A stretch of DNA of 18,619 nucleotides from Pseudomonadota bacterium. GTDB taxonomy: Bacteria > Pseudomonadota > Gammaproteobacteria > Acidithiobacillales > Acidithiobacillaceae. Positions 7,529-13,629 of the stretch are shown one piece after another. The stretch lies in assembly GCA_021840785.1 (NCBI GenBank), contig JAKBXD010000019.1, forward strand, positions 1-18,619. Reading direction: 5' to 3'. Within the stretch, counting starts at the first letter, position 1, and each line of letters begins with the position of its first letter. The position numbers and the translations under genes were made by a program. Under the pieces are notes generated by a model. The model worked only from the letters and a program-made list of their open reading frames with translations. It had not been told where the DNA came from and did no database searches.

Positions 7529-8386
7529 TCACGGCCCGCTGGCCGCCCGCAGCCGGTGCTGAGCCGTCTGCAGCCGGTAATCCCCGCCCGCCACTTCCCA
7601 GATCGCCGCCATTTCCAGCAGGCGGCTCACCATGCGCGCCCCCCAGCGCTCTTCCAGCTGGCTCGGGCTGCCATTGGCAGTGGCAATCAGCGGCTGCTCG
7701 GCTTCATACCGCGCATCGAGCAGCAAATAAAGCCGGTCCCGGGTCCAGTCGGTGGGCCGCTCCGCGCCCAGATCATCCCAGATCACCAAGTCTGCCCGGC
7801 CGTGCAGGGTCAAAATCTCGCTGACCTCCGCCGTGGAAGCGGAGCGGAGCCGTTCCAGCAGGTAGGGGATGCTGGCATAGAGCACAGTCTGGCGCCGGGC
7901 CAGAAACCGGTGACCCACGCCCCGGACCATGTGGCTCTTGCCGGTGCCCACCGGGCCCATCAAGACAAATCCCACTGGCCCGGGCTTTTGAGCCCAGGCG
8001 CCTACCCGCTCCCAGACCGCTTGATTATGCGGGGTCACCCGGAAGGATTCCAGGGTCTGTCGCGGCACCTTGGCCGACTGCTGCCACTGCGGGAAGTGGC
8101 GGGCGATGGCGGTTTGACGCTCGACCCACAGCGCCGCCTGCTCGCGGGCCGCCTCGGCCTGCGCCCGCTTCTCCTCCGCCCAGGCCATCGCCTCGCGCAT
8201 GCAGCCGCAATAATGCCAGCGCCACAGCGTGCGCGTGCCCAGCACCGTTACCGCCTCGCCCGTAATGCGCTGCCCGCAGCACGGGGCCTCAAACGCCTCC
8301 GGTGCCGGAGCGGACGAGGAGGGCATCAAGGGCACGGGGATCAGGGTGCCGTCCCGCCGCGCCAAAGTCTGAAATGCTGTGTCCAC
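7529..8386 (-). CDS. DnaC/IstB-like AAA+ helicase loader
   Basis: It is predicted to load the host replicative helicase at the element's origin. GTG 8386 is chosen because AGGAAGGAGG lies seven bases upstream, giving 285 residues; the frame is open farther upstream but without support. An N-terminal cysteine pair of motifs (CCG at 36-38 and CGC at 60-62) probably binds zinc. The ATPase core has Walker A GPVGTGKS (144-151), Walker B LVIWDDLG (200-207), sensor I in LIATANGS (233-240) and arginine-finger-like RMVSRLLE (251-258). The start lies within the last 98 bases of the initiator gene, so the two are likely translated together. IstB of IS21 elements has the same fold, but no IstA transposase is present, and pairing with a DnaD-like initiator favours replication. 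Confidence 0.87.
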   Translation of the reverse strand: MDTAFQTLARRDGTLIPVPLMPSSSAPAPEAFEAPCCGQRITGEAVTVLGTRTLWRWHYCGCMREAMAWAEEKRAQAEAAREQAALWVERQTAIARHFPQWQQSAKVPRQTLESFRVTPHNQAVWERVGAWAQKPGPVGFVLMGPVGTGKSHMVRGVGHRFLARRQTVLYASIPYLLERLRSASTAEVSEILTLHGRADLVIWDDLGAERPTDWTRDRLYLLLDARYEAEQPLIATANGSPSQLEERWGARMVSRLLEMAAIWEVAGGDYRLQTAQHRLRAASGP

Positions 8387-9410
8387 CAGGTTGCCTCCTT
8401 CCTGTGGTCTGTTGCTGCCACTGCCCCACCAGCTGCACCACTTGCTGCATCCGGGTGATTTTGTCATGCCAGAACGGGTGGGCCAGTCCCCAGTCGATGA
8501 GCGCACAGAAGTCCTCCCGACTCAAGCCGGCTTTCAGCAAACCGGCCGCCTGGCTTTGGGCCGACGCGGTCCAGCGCGGGGGAAAGGTGCGCATGCCCCG
8601 GGCCTGCAGCGCCTGCTGCAAGTAATCGGCCACCGCCGCCGCCTCGCTTCTGTGGGGATGTTCAGCCGGCTCCGTGTTCACGGCACTCCTCCCCGCCCCT
8701 TTGAGCACAGCGGAACCGGTGGACCCGCAGGATGGGTGGGATTCTGCCGTGTTTGGAAATTCTGGTTTGTCCCTGGGATCTTGTTGATCCTGGATCTTGT
8801 TCTGATACGCCACCCGCTCCATGCTGGGAGGCTCCACCGTGGACGAATCCGGTGTGGCTGGCTCCAGCGCGGGATAGCCCACAGTGGCGGACACCGGTGT
8901 GGGGCGCACCAGTGTGGGATATCCCACACTGGCCGACGACGCAATCTGTGGGTCCGGAGTACTAGAATTCGGGCTCTCCTCCTCAGCGCGGAAATCCGCA
9001 TCCGACGCTTTTGACGCATCCCGTCCAAAGCGGAGCGGCGCCTCGATGGCCACCGTGTAGACTTGCGGACCCCAGGTGCCATTCGGTCGGCGGGCGCGTT
9101 CGGCCCGCACGATCGGCTGCCCCTGCCAGCGAAAGGCCAGCAAACTCTGGATGCGCTGGCTCGCGGTGCTGAGATTGACGCCCAGCTCCCGGGCCAGGGT
9201 GGTCAGTGCCGGATAGCACTGGCCCTCAGCGTCCATATGCAGGGCCAGCACGCACAGCGTCCGCCAGTCGCGGTCCGAAATGGCGGCGAGAAATCCCGTC
9301 TCCAGCGCGGCCATGTACAATTTGACAAACAGGCCGGCCTGGCCCGCCTGGCCTGCCACCTCCGCAGCCCGCGGGGTGCCCGCGGACCCGGGCCGCAAAT
9401 CTTCCGCCAT
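8289..9410 (-). CDS. DnaD-like replication initiator with winged-helix N-terminus
   Basis: It is the probable initiator that binds the origin and recruits the helicase loader encoded next. ATG 9410 follows AGGAGGGG at normal spacing; the protein has 373 residues. Residues 28-125 form the winged-helix domain seen in plasmid and phage initiators: LFVKLYMAALETGFLAAISD, then LTTLARELGVNLSTASQRIQ as the helix-turn-helix. The linker (about 130-250) is low-complexity and contains three 15-residue repeats, at 158, 173 and 188 (SVGYPTLVRPTP / TVGYPALEPATP / TVEPPSMERVAY). The C-terminal region (255-335) with HPFWHDKITRMQQVVQLVGQ resembles the helicase-loading C-terminal domain of replisome organisers. 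The repeats correspond to a DNA tandem repeat that may be the origin. The family level is well supported; no specific Rep type is claimed. Confidence 0.82.
   Translation of the reverse strand: MAEDLRPGSAGTPRAAEVAGQAGQAGLFVKLYMAALETGFLAAISDRDWRTLCVLALHMDAEGQCYPALTTLARELGVNLSTASQRIQSLLAFRWQGQPIVRAERARRPNGTWGPQVYTVAIEAPLRFGRDASKASDADFRAEEESPNSSTPDPQIASSASVGYPTLVRPTPVSATVGYPALEPATPDSSTVEPPSMERVAYQNKIQDQQDPRDKPEFPNTAESHPSCGSTGSAVLKGAGRSAVNTEPAEHPHRSEAAAVADYLQQALQARGMRTFPPRWTASAQSQAAGLLKAGLSREDFCALIDWGLAHPFWHDKITRMQQVVQLVGQWQQQTTGRRQPGGHSISDFGAAGRHPDPRALDALLVRSGTGGV
8849..8938. repeat. 45-bp imperfect tandem repeat with 24-bp palindrome inside the initiator gene
   Basis: Two 45-base units (8849-8893 and 8894-8938) both start with CCGGTGTGG and agree at roughly four of five positions; a much weaker third copy precedes them (8804-8848). 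The second unit contains a perfect 24-base palindrome at 8909-8932 (arm CCAGTGTGGGAT). The first has the degenerate equivalent around GGGATAGCCC (8871-8880). RepA_N-type plasmids of Firmicutes are known to keep origin iterons inside the rep coding sequence, so this is a candidate origin. Confidence 0.7.
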
Positions 9411-9507
9411 CCTTCCCCTCCTTGCCCACCTGACTCAACCCCATTCCCACCACCAGCCAACCGAATTTCCTGAGACCAAGGCTGCCGGATAACGCAACCG
9501 CTTCTCT

Positions 9508-9738
9508 TCAGGATTTCCACGTGTCAGCCCGTCCCACATCGGGCACCCCCTCGGTCACCAGCCTCTGCACTTCCTCCACCGAGATGCGCACCGCCCCGGC
9601 AATGCGCACGCTCTTCAATTCGCCCAGACTGATCAGCCGGTAGATCAGCCCCCGGCTGACACTGCACAGCTCCGCCACCTCGACCGGGCGGAACAGCGCC
9701 CTCCCCGAATCCCTGGCCTCACTCCACGAGATCGCCAT
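9508..9738 (-). CDS. Small HTH_17/excisionase-like DNA-binding protein
   Basis: 76 residues; ATG 9738 follows GGGGGAG at six-base spacing. The core FRPVEVAELCSVSRGLIYRL followed by ELKSVRIAGAVRISVEEVQR is the MerR-like winged helix of the HTH_17 (AlpA/Xis) family: helix-turn-helix, then a wing with the R-I-x-x-x-x-R-I-S-x-E-E pattern. Members act as excisionases or as transcription factors of mobile elements. It overlaps the end of the upstream gene by 20 bases and precedes the initiator gene by 97 bases. No integrase is in the window, so a regulatory or replication-control role is as likely as excision. Confidence 0.8.
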   Translation of the reverse strand: MAISWSEARDSGRALFRPVEVAELCSVSRGLIYRLISLGELKSVRIAGAVRISVEEVQRLVTEGVPDVGRADTWKS

Positions 9739-10081
9739 GACCGTCTCCCCCTTTGTTCAATAGTGTCCACAGCCGTCCCCAACGCCGCGACTCCCGCCGC
9801 GGCCGGCGGACTTGCTCCGCCAGCCACAAGTCGGTGTAACTCACCCAGTGCGCAATGCGCTGTGTGCCGTAGCGCGCCTGCACCGAAACCACCAATCCGT
9901 GAGCATACAGCCCGGCGATCACCCCACGGCGCATATTATGAGCCGTCCACTCCTCCGAATCCGCCCAGTGCAGCACCACGGCCTGCCCGACTTGCCAGCT
10001 CCGGCCCTCGGCATATCCCCGGTCAATCTGCGCTTGCGTCACCGCCTGCCGGTCCATGCGGAACATGGCCTCCGTAGCCAT
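9719..10081 (-). CDS. Hypothetical protein, small beta-rich domain
   Basis: ATG 10081 is preceded by GAGGAGGT at five-base spacing, so I use it rather than the longer frame from 10156; this gives 120 residues. The middle, WQVGQAVVLHWADSEEWTAH to VIAGLYAHGLVVSVQARYG and HWVSYTDLWLAE, alternates polar and hydrophobic residues as in SH3- or KOW-like barrels. The C-terminus is arginine-rich (RRPRRESRRWGR). It belongs to the minus-strand replication operon and overlaps the HTH_17 gene by 20 bases, implying coupled translation. I do not recognise a family. Confidence 0.68.
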   Translation of the reverse strand: MATEAMFRMDRQAVTQAQIDRGYAEGRSWQVGQAVVLHWADSEEWTAHNMRRGVIAGLYAHGLVVSVQARYGTQRIAHWVSYTDLWLAEQVRRPRRESRRWGRLWTLLNKGGDGHGDLVE

Positions 10082-10186
10082 CGCGTACCTCCTCTCTCTC
10101 TTTCCCTTCCAGTGGACTCTCTCCCTACGTCGCTCACTCTTAAGAGTTGCCGCCAACGGTTCAGAGCTTTGAGCGTGGCCCCATTC

Positions 10187-10690
10187 TTATTCCTGCCTCC
10201 AGAAATTGCCGTGGAGCCCAGCATTCCCGGTGCGGAGATCTCCACACGCGGCGGCACCCACCACCGCTTGCCCGCGCCCATGCGCCACCAGCCGCGGCGC
10301 TTTCACCCGGCGCGGCAGCGCCAAGGCTTCTAAGGGCACAGAAAGCGGAAGTCCACGCTGGGTCCGGAGTTCCCGGGCATGGAGCGCCAGCCGCCGCCGC
10401 CATGCCTGCCAGGCTTGCTGTTCCGCCAAAGCCTTGGCCGCCGCCCGGGCTTGCTCGTCCCTCTCCCGCTGCGCGTTCTCTTCCTGCGCTGCCTCAAAGG
10501 CGGCCTGCTGCCGCCGTCTCCAAATCCCTGCGGCCCGCCGAGCCGCGGCCTCCTGCTTTGGGCTGCCCGAGCGGATATAAATTCCCGGCCACTGTGGCAG
10601 AGGGTGAATCCACCCTTTGCGGCACTGCCGGCGCGCCACACTCGGCGCGACTCTCCGCACTGACCCGTCCGGTTCCCCAATAATGGGCAT
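10187..10690 (-). CDS. Hypothetical coiled-coil protein of the replication operon
   Basis: 167 residues; ATG 10690 follows a GAGGGGAGGGG ribosome binding site. The N-terminus (MPIIGEPDGSVRRVAP) is followed by a long charged helical stretch (about 47-110) rich in alanine, glutamine, arginine and glutamate, likely coiled coil, for example AAFEAAQEENAQRERDEQAR. The C-terminal 55 residues are basic and glycine-rich. It is the first gene of the block leading to the initiator and the first after the leftward XRE regulator. No family is recognised. The 5' leader contains a GC-rich palindrome CCGCCGCGCGGCGG (10719-10732) close to the ribosome binding site. Confidence 0.62.
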   Translation of the reverse strand: MPIIGEPDGSVRRVAPSVARRQCRKGWIHPLPQWPGIYIRSGSPKQEAAARRAAGIWRRRQQAAFEAAQEENAQRERDEQARAAAKALAEQQAWQAWRRRLALHARELRTQRGLPLSVPLEALALPRRVKAPRLVAHGRGQAVVGAAACGDLRTGNAGLHGNFWRQE

Positions 10691-10813
10691 ACTGTTCCCC
10701 TCCCCTCTAGGTCTCTCCCCGCCGCGCGGCGGAGTCGGCCCGATGTCTGTTCTCCGTCTGGCGTGCCTGAATCAGCTCCAGGACAAGCCAGAACGGTGGT
10801 GCTCCGGTATTCG

Positions 10814-10822
10814 TGCTATACT
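10814..10822 (+). promoter_or_regulatory. Possible extended -10 promoter reading rightwards
   Basis: TGCTATACT fits the extended -10 consensus TGnTATAAT. No clear -35 is seen. It lies in the 160-base gap upstream of the coiled-coil gene and would make RNA antisense to the XRE gene at 10850-11044. Confidence 0.3.
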
Positions 10823-10849
10823 GAAAGCCATTCGGATCCGTCCGCCGAT

Positions 10850-11044
10850 TTACGGCGGGGAATCGTCAAACAGTGCGCTGACGGGCACATCCAGCGCCTG
10901 GGCCAGCCGCTCCAGGACCGCTTGCGTGGGATTGGCCTGGCCCGTTTCAATTTCCGAGAGGAAGGACCGTCCGCACCCCGCCATCCGCGCCAGCGTGTCT
11001 TGCGTCCAGCCGTGCTGCTGGCGCAGCCGGCGGAGGGCCTGCAT
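10850..11044 (-). CDS. XRE-family repressor (leftward)
   Basis: 64 residues. ATG 11044 is chosen because AGGTGG lies five bases upstream; the longer frame from 11101 has no ribosome binding site and would cross the operators. It is almost only a helix-turn-helix domain: LRRLRQQHGWTQDTLARMAG, then RSFLSEIETGQANPTQAVLE and LAQALDVPVSALF. This is the Cro/C1 type, typical of element repressors or restriction-control proteins. Its promoter (11129-11100) contains one operator copy in the spacer and the second copy just downstream of the start, so strong autoregulation or repression by the divergent partner is expected. A CCGCCG-ATTTA-CGGCGG hairpin overlaps its stop codon. Confidence 0.88.
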   Translation of the reverse strand: MQALRRLRQQHGWTQDTLARMAGCGRSFLSEIETGQANPTQAVLERLAQALDVPVSALFDDSPP

Positions 11045-11071
11045 GGACGCCACCTGCCTTTCGCAAGGAGA

Positions 11072-11123
11072 TGTCGGTATGAACGACACCACTAACCGCA
11101 TTGTACTGTCGGTATGAACGACA
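11072..11123. repeat. Two identical 17-bp operators between divergent XRE regulators
   Basis: TGTCGGTATGAACGACA occurs at 11072-11088 and at 11107-11123, 35 bases apart. Each copy is itself a dyad (TGTCG-N7-CGACA), the form expected for an XRE dimer site. The right copy fills the promoter spacer of the leftward gene and covers the start codon of the rightward gene. The left copy covers the leader ORF start. Confidence 0.85.
11079..11117 (+). CDS. 12-codon leader ORF coupled to the rightward XRE gene
   Basis: ATG 11079 has an excellent AAGGAG at eight-base spacing and encodes MNDTTNRIVLSV. Its TGA (11115-11117) overlaps the ATG of the next gene (ATGA), which lacks its own ribosome binding site. 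The leader start and the regulator start lie in the two identical 17-bp repeats, so a short duplication probably created this arrangement. Translational coupling is inferred. Confidence 0.6.
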   Translation: MNDTTNRIVLSV

Positions 11124-11129
11124 TGTCAA
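11100..11129 (-). promoter_or_regulatory. Near-consensus sigma-A promoter for the leftward XRE gene
   Basis: On the minus strand, TTGACA (11129-11124) is followed by an 18-base spacer and TACAAT (11105-11100). The -35 is perfect and the -10 has one mismatch. The spacer is one 17-bp operator plus one base, so repressor binding would exclude RNA polymerase. Confidence 0.82.
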
Positions 11130-11386
11130 GAGATTTTCCTGCGACTCTCGCCGATTTTGGTGGGCGCCTGCGTCAGGCGCGCCTCCAGCAATCGCTCTCG
11201 CAGGCCGGGTTGGCATTGCATCTGGACATTGGCCGCTCCACCTTGGTGGAATATGAATCGGGCCGCATCCTGCCGTCCCTGCCGGTCGCGGTGCGCCTGG
11301 CCGCCGCCCTGGCCGTCTCACTCGACTGGCTGTGCGGCTTATCTCCCGGCGGTCCCGGTTCCGCGAACCCGCCGGCCTCCGACTAA
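11114..11386 (+). CDS. XRE-family regulator (rightward)
   Basis: 90 residues from ATG 11114. This start overlaps the leader ORF stop; ATG 11123, three codons in, is the alternative. The helix-turn-helix domain covers about 14-72: FGGRLRQARLQQSLSQAGLA, then HLDIGRSTLVEYESGRILPS, ending SLDWLCGL. This is a standard XRE fold with the E-x-G-x-x-x-P signature. The short C-terminal tail is glycine- and proline-rich without an extra domain. Divergence from the other XRE gene across shared operators recalls phage cI/cro switches. It is the first gene of the rightward block, with 280 bases of hairpin-containing DNA after it. Confidence 0.86.
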   Translation: MNDMSRDFPATLADFGGRLRQARLQQSLSQAGLALHLDIGRSTLVEYESGRILPSLPVAVRLAAALAVSLDWLCGLSPGGPGSANPPASD

Positions 11387-11437
11387 GCGTCGGCGCACAC
11401 CGGCTTGCCTTCACCTTAAAACGGCATCCTCCTGCTG

Positions 11438-11467
11438 CCTAGGGGGATTTTTGCGTCTCCCCCTAGG
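11438..11467. repeat. Ten-base perfect inverted repeat after the XRE gene
   Basis: CCTAGGGGGA (11438-11447) and TCCCCCTAGG (11458-11467) pair exactly around a T-rich loop. There is no downstream T-run, so it is a weak terminator at best. The rest of 11387-11640 holds no gene. Confidence 0.6.
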
Positions 11468-11474
11468 GTCTATT

Positions 11475-11487
11475 CCGGGATATCCCG
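11475..11487. repeat. Palindrome CGGGATATCCCG
   Basis: A perfect 12-base palindrome at 11476-11487 within CCGGGATATCCCG. Its core GGGATATCCC also occurs in the initiator-gene palindrome (8916-8925). CCGGGATACCCC, one base different, occurs twice before the exported-protein gene. Confidence 0.55.
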
Positions 11488-11582
11488 CGTCCACCCCCGG
11501 GGCACCCCTCTTTCTCTCCCGATAAATTCCTTGGTCTCCCCCCGAGCCTTCACCTCAAGCCCAGAATTCTAATGGAATATTT

Positions 11583-11633
11583 TGTGTTTATTGAACACAG
11601 CGCGCGCATACGCGCGCGCCATTGTGATATAAT
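11583..11633 (+). promoter_or_regulatory. Extended -10 promoter with inverted repeat and alternating purine-pyrimidine tract
   Basis: TGATATAAT (11625-11633) is a perfect extended -10 element, 37 bases before the RHH gene start. Upstream lie TGTGTT-TATTG-AACACA (11583-11599, perfect six-base arms) and a 20-base strictly alternating purine-pyrimidine run, mostly GC (11600-11619), prone to Z-DNA. No standard -35 is present, as is common with extended -10 promoters. Confidence 0.65.
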
Positions 11634-11669
11634 TCGCTCAAATTCTTGGGAATGGAGGAACGTGACACA

Positions 11670-11852
11670 ATGCCCCACGCCAAAACCGCCCGGATTTCCC
11701 TCTACGTCACCCCTGAATGCTATGAGCAGCTGCGCACGCTGTGGCGGGACACCGGCCGCCAAAAGAGCGACCTGGTAGCCGAAGCCATTGCGCAGTATTA
11801 TCAAACCTTCAGAAACTCACCCCTGCAGGCCGAGAGGCCAAGCGGGGTGTAA
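11670..11852 (+). CDS. Small ribbon-helix-helix DNA-binding protein
   Basis: 60 residues from ATG 11670, with GGAGGAA about nine bases upstream; ATG 11652 in the same frame is an alternative but lacks a site of its own. TARISLYVTPECYEQLRTLW followed by KSDLVAEAIAQYYQTF is a CopG/Arc-like ribbon-helix-helix domain: a short strand and two helices. Proteins of this size serve as copy-number or antitoxin-type repressors. The inverted repeat beside its own promoter is a natural autoregulatory site. It lies 43 bases upstream of the membrane LuxR gene on the same strand; no toxin gene is recognised next to it. Confidence 0.72.
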   Translation: MPHAKTARISLYVTPECYEQLRTLWRDTGRQKSDLVAEAIAQYYQTFRNSPLQAERPSGV

Positions 11853-11895
11853 GGTATCCGGAGGGCACAGTACACACTGGGGAGGAGCGAGAGAC

Positions 11896-12696
11896 ATGCG
11901 CAATGCCACCCCCTCGGCGGGGGTCTTCTACTTTTTTGGCGCCTTGCGGCTGGTGCTGGCGGCCGTGATTGCCTGGGTGGTCTGGGAGGCCCCCGCCTAT
12001 CACGTCCCGTTGCCGGTCGGCTGGCCTCTCGTCATCTTTCTCACCGTCTATGACCTGATCCTGCTGATGGCCGCCCGCCTCGTGTCCTTTGCTCGCTGGG
12101 GTACTCTGTTCAGTCTGTTTTCTCTAGGGTTGGACGTGCTGATTACGGCACTCATTTTGCTGGAATTCGCCTATCCCGCCAATACCGACGCGCCGGTTTT
12201 CCTGCCGCTGCTGGCCTTCGAAGGATGGGCGTACTGGGACTGGGTGGGAGGAATTTTCGCCCTGCTGAGCGGGGAGTGTCTCCTGCTCGTCACCTGGCTG
12301 TACCAGCGCACCATCGGCCACGCCGCCTTTTCCCCGGCGCTGCTCATCTTTTGGATGGCCTCCACGCTGATTATCGGCATCATCCCCTCAGCGGTGACGG
12401 CCCTGCAGAATAAGCGCATGCCCACGCCGGCCCTCTCCGGCGCGGGACCCAGCGCTCCGCCAGAAATTGGCCAGCAAGAGACGGCCGCATCCTCGGAATC
12501 TCCTGCGGAACGGGAGTCTCCCCGTGTGGCCATCCCGCTGACCCAGCGCGAACGGGAAGTCTACACCCTGCTGAAGCAGGGCAATACGCTGGCGGAGATT
12601 GCACAGGAATGCACCATTGAATACGGCACCGTCAAAACCCATGTCAAGAGCATTTATAAAAAATACGGGGTAAAAAGCCGCCAGGAGTTGCCGTAA
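11896..12696 (+). CDS. Membrane-anchored LuxR-family transcription regulator
   Basis: 266 residues from ATG 11896, with GGAGGAG eight bases upstream; the longer frame from 11788 is unsupported. The N-terminal half has about six membrane helices (roughly 12-30, 41-60, 72-91, 99-117, 118-135, 146-165). A flexible acidic, proline- and serine-rich linker (175-210) follows. A LuxR/GerE helix-turn-helix ends the protein: PLTQREREVYTLLKQGNTLA, then EIAQECTIEYGTVKTHVKSI and YKKYGVKSRQELP. This layout suggests a one-component sensor of a membrane or extracellular signal that binds DNA at the membrane. No receiver or kinase domain is present. The phased repeats 29-84 bases downstream, before the exported-protein gene, are its most likely targets. 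Confidence 0.87.
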   Translation: MRNATPSAGVFYFFGALRLVLAAVIAWVVWEAPAYHVPLPVGWPLVIFLTVYDLILLMAARLVSFARWGTLFSLFSLGLDVLITALILLEFAYPANTDAPVFLPLLAFEGWAYWDWVGGIFALLSGECLLLVTWLYQRTIGHAAFSPALLIFWMASTLIIGIIPSAVTALQNKRMPTPALSGAGPSAPPEIGQQETAASSESPAERESPRVAIPLTQREREVYTLLKQGNTLAEIAQECTIEYGTVKTHVKSIYKKYGVKSRQELP

Positions 12697-12724
12697 GGGG
12701 GCCCGACGCGCGGCATTCTTTGAA

Positions 12725-12780
12725 ATATCCCCCGGGATACCCCGCAATATCCCCCTTACTTCCCCAGCCGGGATACCCCC
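12725..12780 (+). promoter_or_regulatory. Helically phased direct repeats upstream of the exported-protein gene
   Basis: Four copies of [AG]ATA[TC]CCC[C]-type motifs: ATATCCCCC at 12725, GATACCCCG at 12736, ATATCCCCC at 12747 and GATACCCCC at 12772. The first three start exactly 11 bases apart, one helical turn; the fourth is 25 bases on. A -10-like TACTAT (12782-12787) follows with no matching -35, which fits an activator-dependent promoter. Confidence 0.62.
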
Positions 12781-12831
12781 ATACTATCCGTGTTGGACAG
12801 AGTTACCCCATGAAAGGAGGTTCCGCTGACA

Positions 12832-13629
12832 ATGAGTCTCGTCTCTCTCGTGGTCTCCGCGTCTCTGCAGAGCATGCACGCGTCGGCTGTGCGCTCCACC
12901 ACTCCAGTGGCTTGGGTGGTGTCGGGGCCGATCCGCCCCATGGCCGATCCTGCCCGCTACGCGGCCACCGCCCGCACCGCGGCGGCTTCCGGCCATTTTC
13001 TCCCGCTGACCGATCCCCATTATTATCAAGTCACCCTGACTCCGGGATCGACCCCGCCCCCGCTGACCCTGACCGCCGCACCAGGCCAGACCGTCGCGGC
13101 CAAGGAGGTGGCCGCCAATCCGCAGGCGCACACGGCACTAGTGGAAGTCGGCATCCCCACGGCCGGCTCCATTGTGGATCCGGCGCCGCGGGGTGCCCCG
13201 CGCATTGTACCCGAGATAGTGCGCCGTCCGGTTTCCGGCGGAGACGGATCGGTTAGCGGCGCGTATGCCGAAACAGGCTGGAATGATTTTCTCGGCATTA
13301 CCGTCGGCATTGTGTGGGACTTTATCAGTTTTACCTATAATGGGAGTAACGTCATTTCGGCGCACAGCTGGCAGTGGCAGGCCGCCCCGTTCCCCGACGG
13401 CGATTATTTTCTGGAGGAAATGCACGGGCAAACCCGGAGCGGGTCGGTCGTTGCGGGCTGGACCAATGCCCTCGAAGTCGCCCCGTACTGGGGCAACAGT
13501 GCGATTCACTGGGACGACAATCTGGTGATTGCCCACGGCAACGGCTCGGTGACCGGTTTTGCCCACACGTGGGCGTCGGGTTCGGACGCCATGCTTCTGA
13601 AAGGATGGTGGCAAATTGTCCACAACTAA
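12832..13629 (+). CDS. Probable exported protein of unknown function
   Basis: 265 residues from ATG 12832; AAAGGAGG lies 11 bases upstream, a slightly long spacing. The N-terminus MSLVSLVVSASLQSMHASA resembles a short signal peptide ending in an A-x-A site, but it lacks the usual positive charges. A proline- and alanine-rich region (about 25-145, including TPGSTPPPLTL) leads to a tryptophan- and glycine-rich C-terminal domain (148-265): GWNDFLGITVGIVWDFISFT, then YNGSNVISAHSWQWQAAPFP and SDAMLLKGWWQIVHN. There are no cysteines. Alternating aromatic residues suggest an all-beta extracellular domain. The next gene, a membrane protein, overlaps its end by 14 bases. I do not recognise a family; a secreted effector or bacteriocin-like role is conceivable but unproven. 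Confidence 0.72.
   Translation: MSLVSLVVSASLQSMHASAVRSTTPVAWVVSGPIRPMADPARYAATARTAAASGHFLPLTDPHYYQVTLTPGSTPPPLTLTAAPGQTVAAKEVAANPQAHTALVEVGIPTAGSIVDPAPRGAPRIVPEIVRRPVSGGDGSVSGAYAETGWNDFLGITVGIVWDFISFTYNGSNVISAHSWQWQAAPFPDGDYFLEEMHGQTRSGSVVAGWTNALEVAPYWGNSAIHWDDNLVIAHGNGSVTGFAHTWASGSDAMLLKGWWQIVHN

Noticed and set aside
7529..8386. Reading the AAA protein as IstB of an IS21 element
   Set aside because: No IstA transposase or terminal inverted repeats were found; the overlap with a DnaD-like initiator supports a replication loader.
10136..10147. Perfect palindrome ACTCTTAAGAGT
   Set aside because: A single 12-base palindrome in a short leader with no second copy or positional logic; could be chance.
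10617..11117. 166-codon plus-strand frame ending in the XRE switch
   Set aside because: Antisense of the leftward XRE gene; only its last 12 codons, with their own AAGGAG, are considered real.
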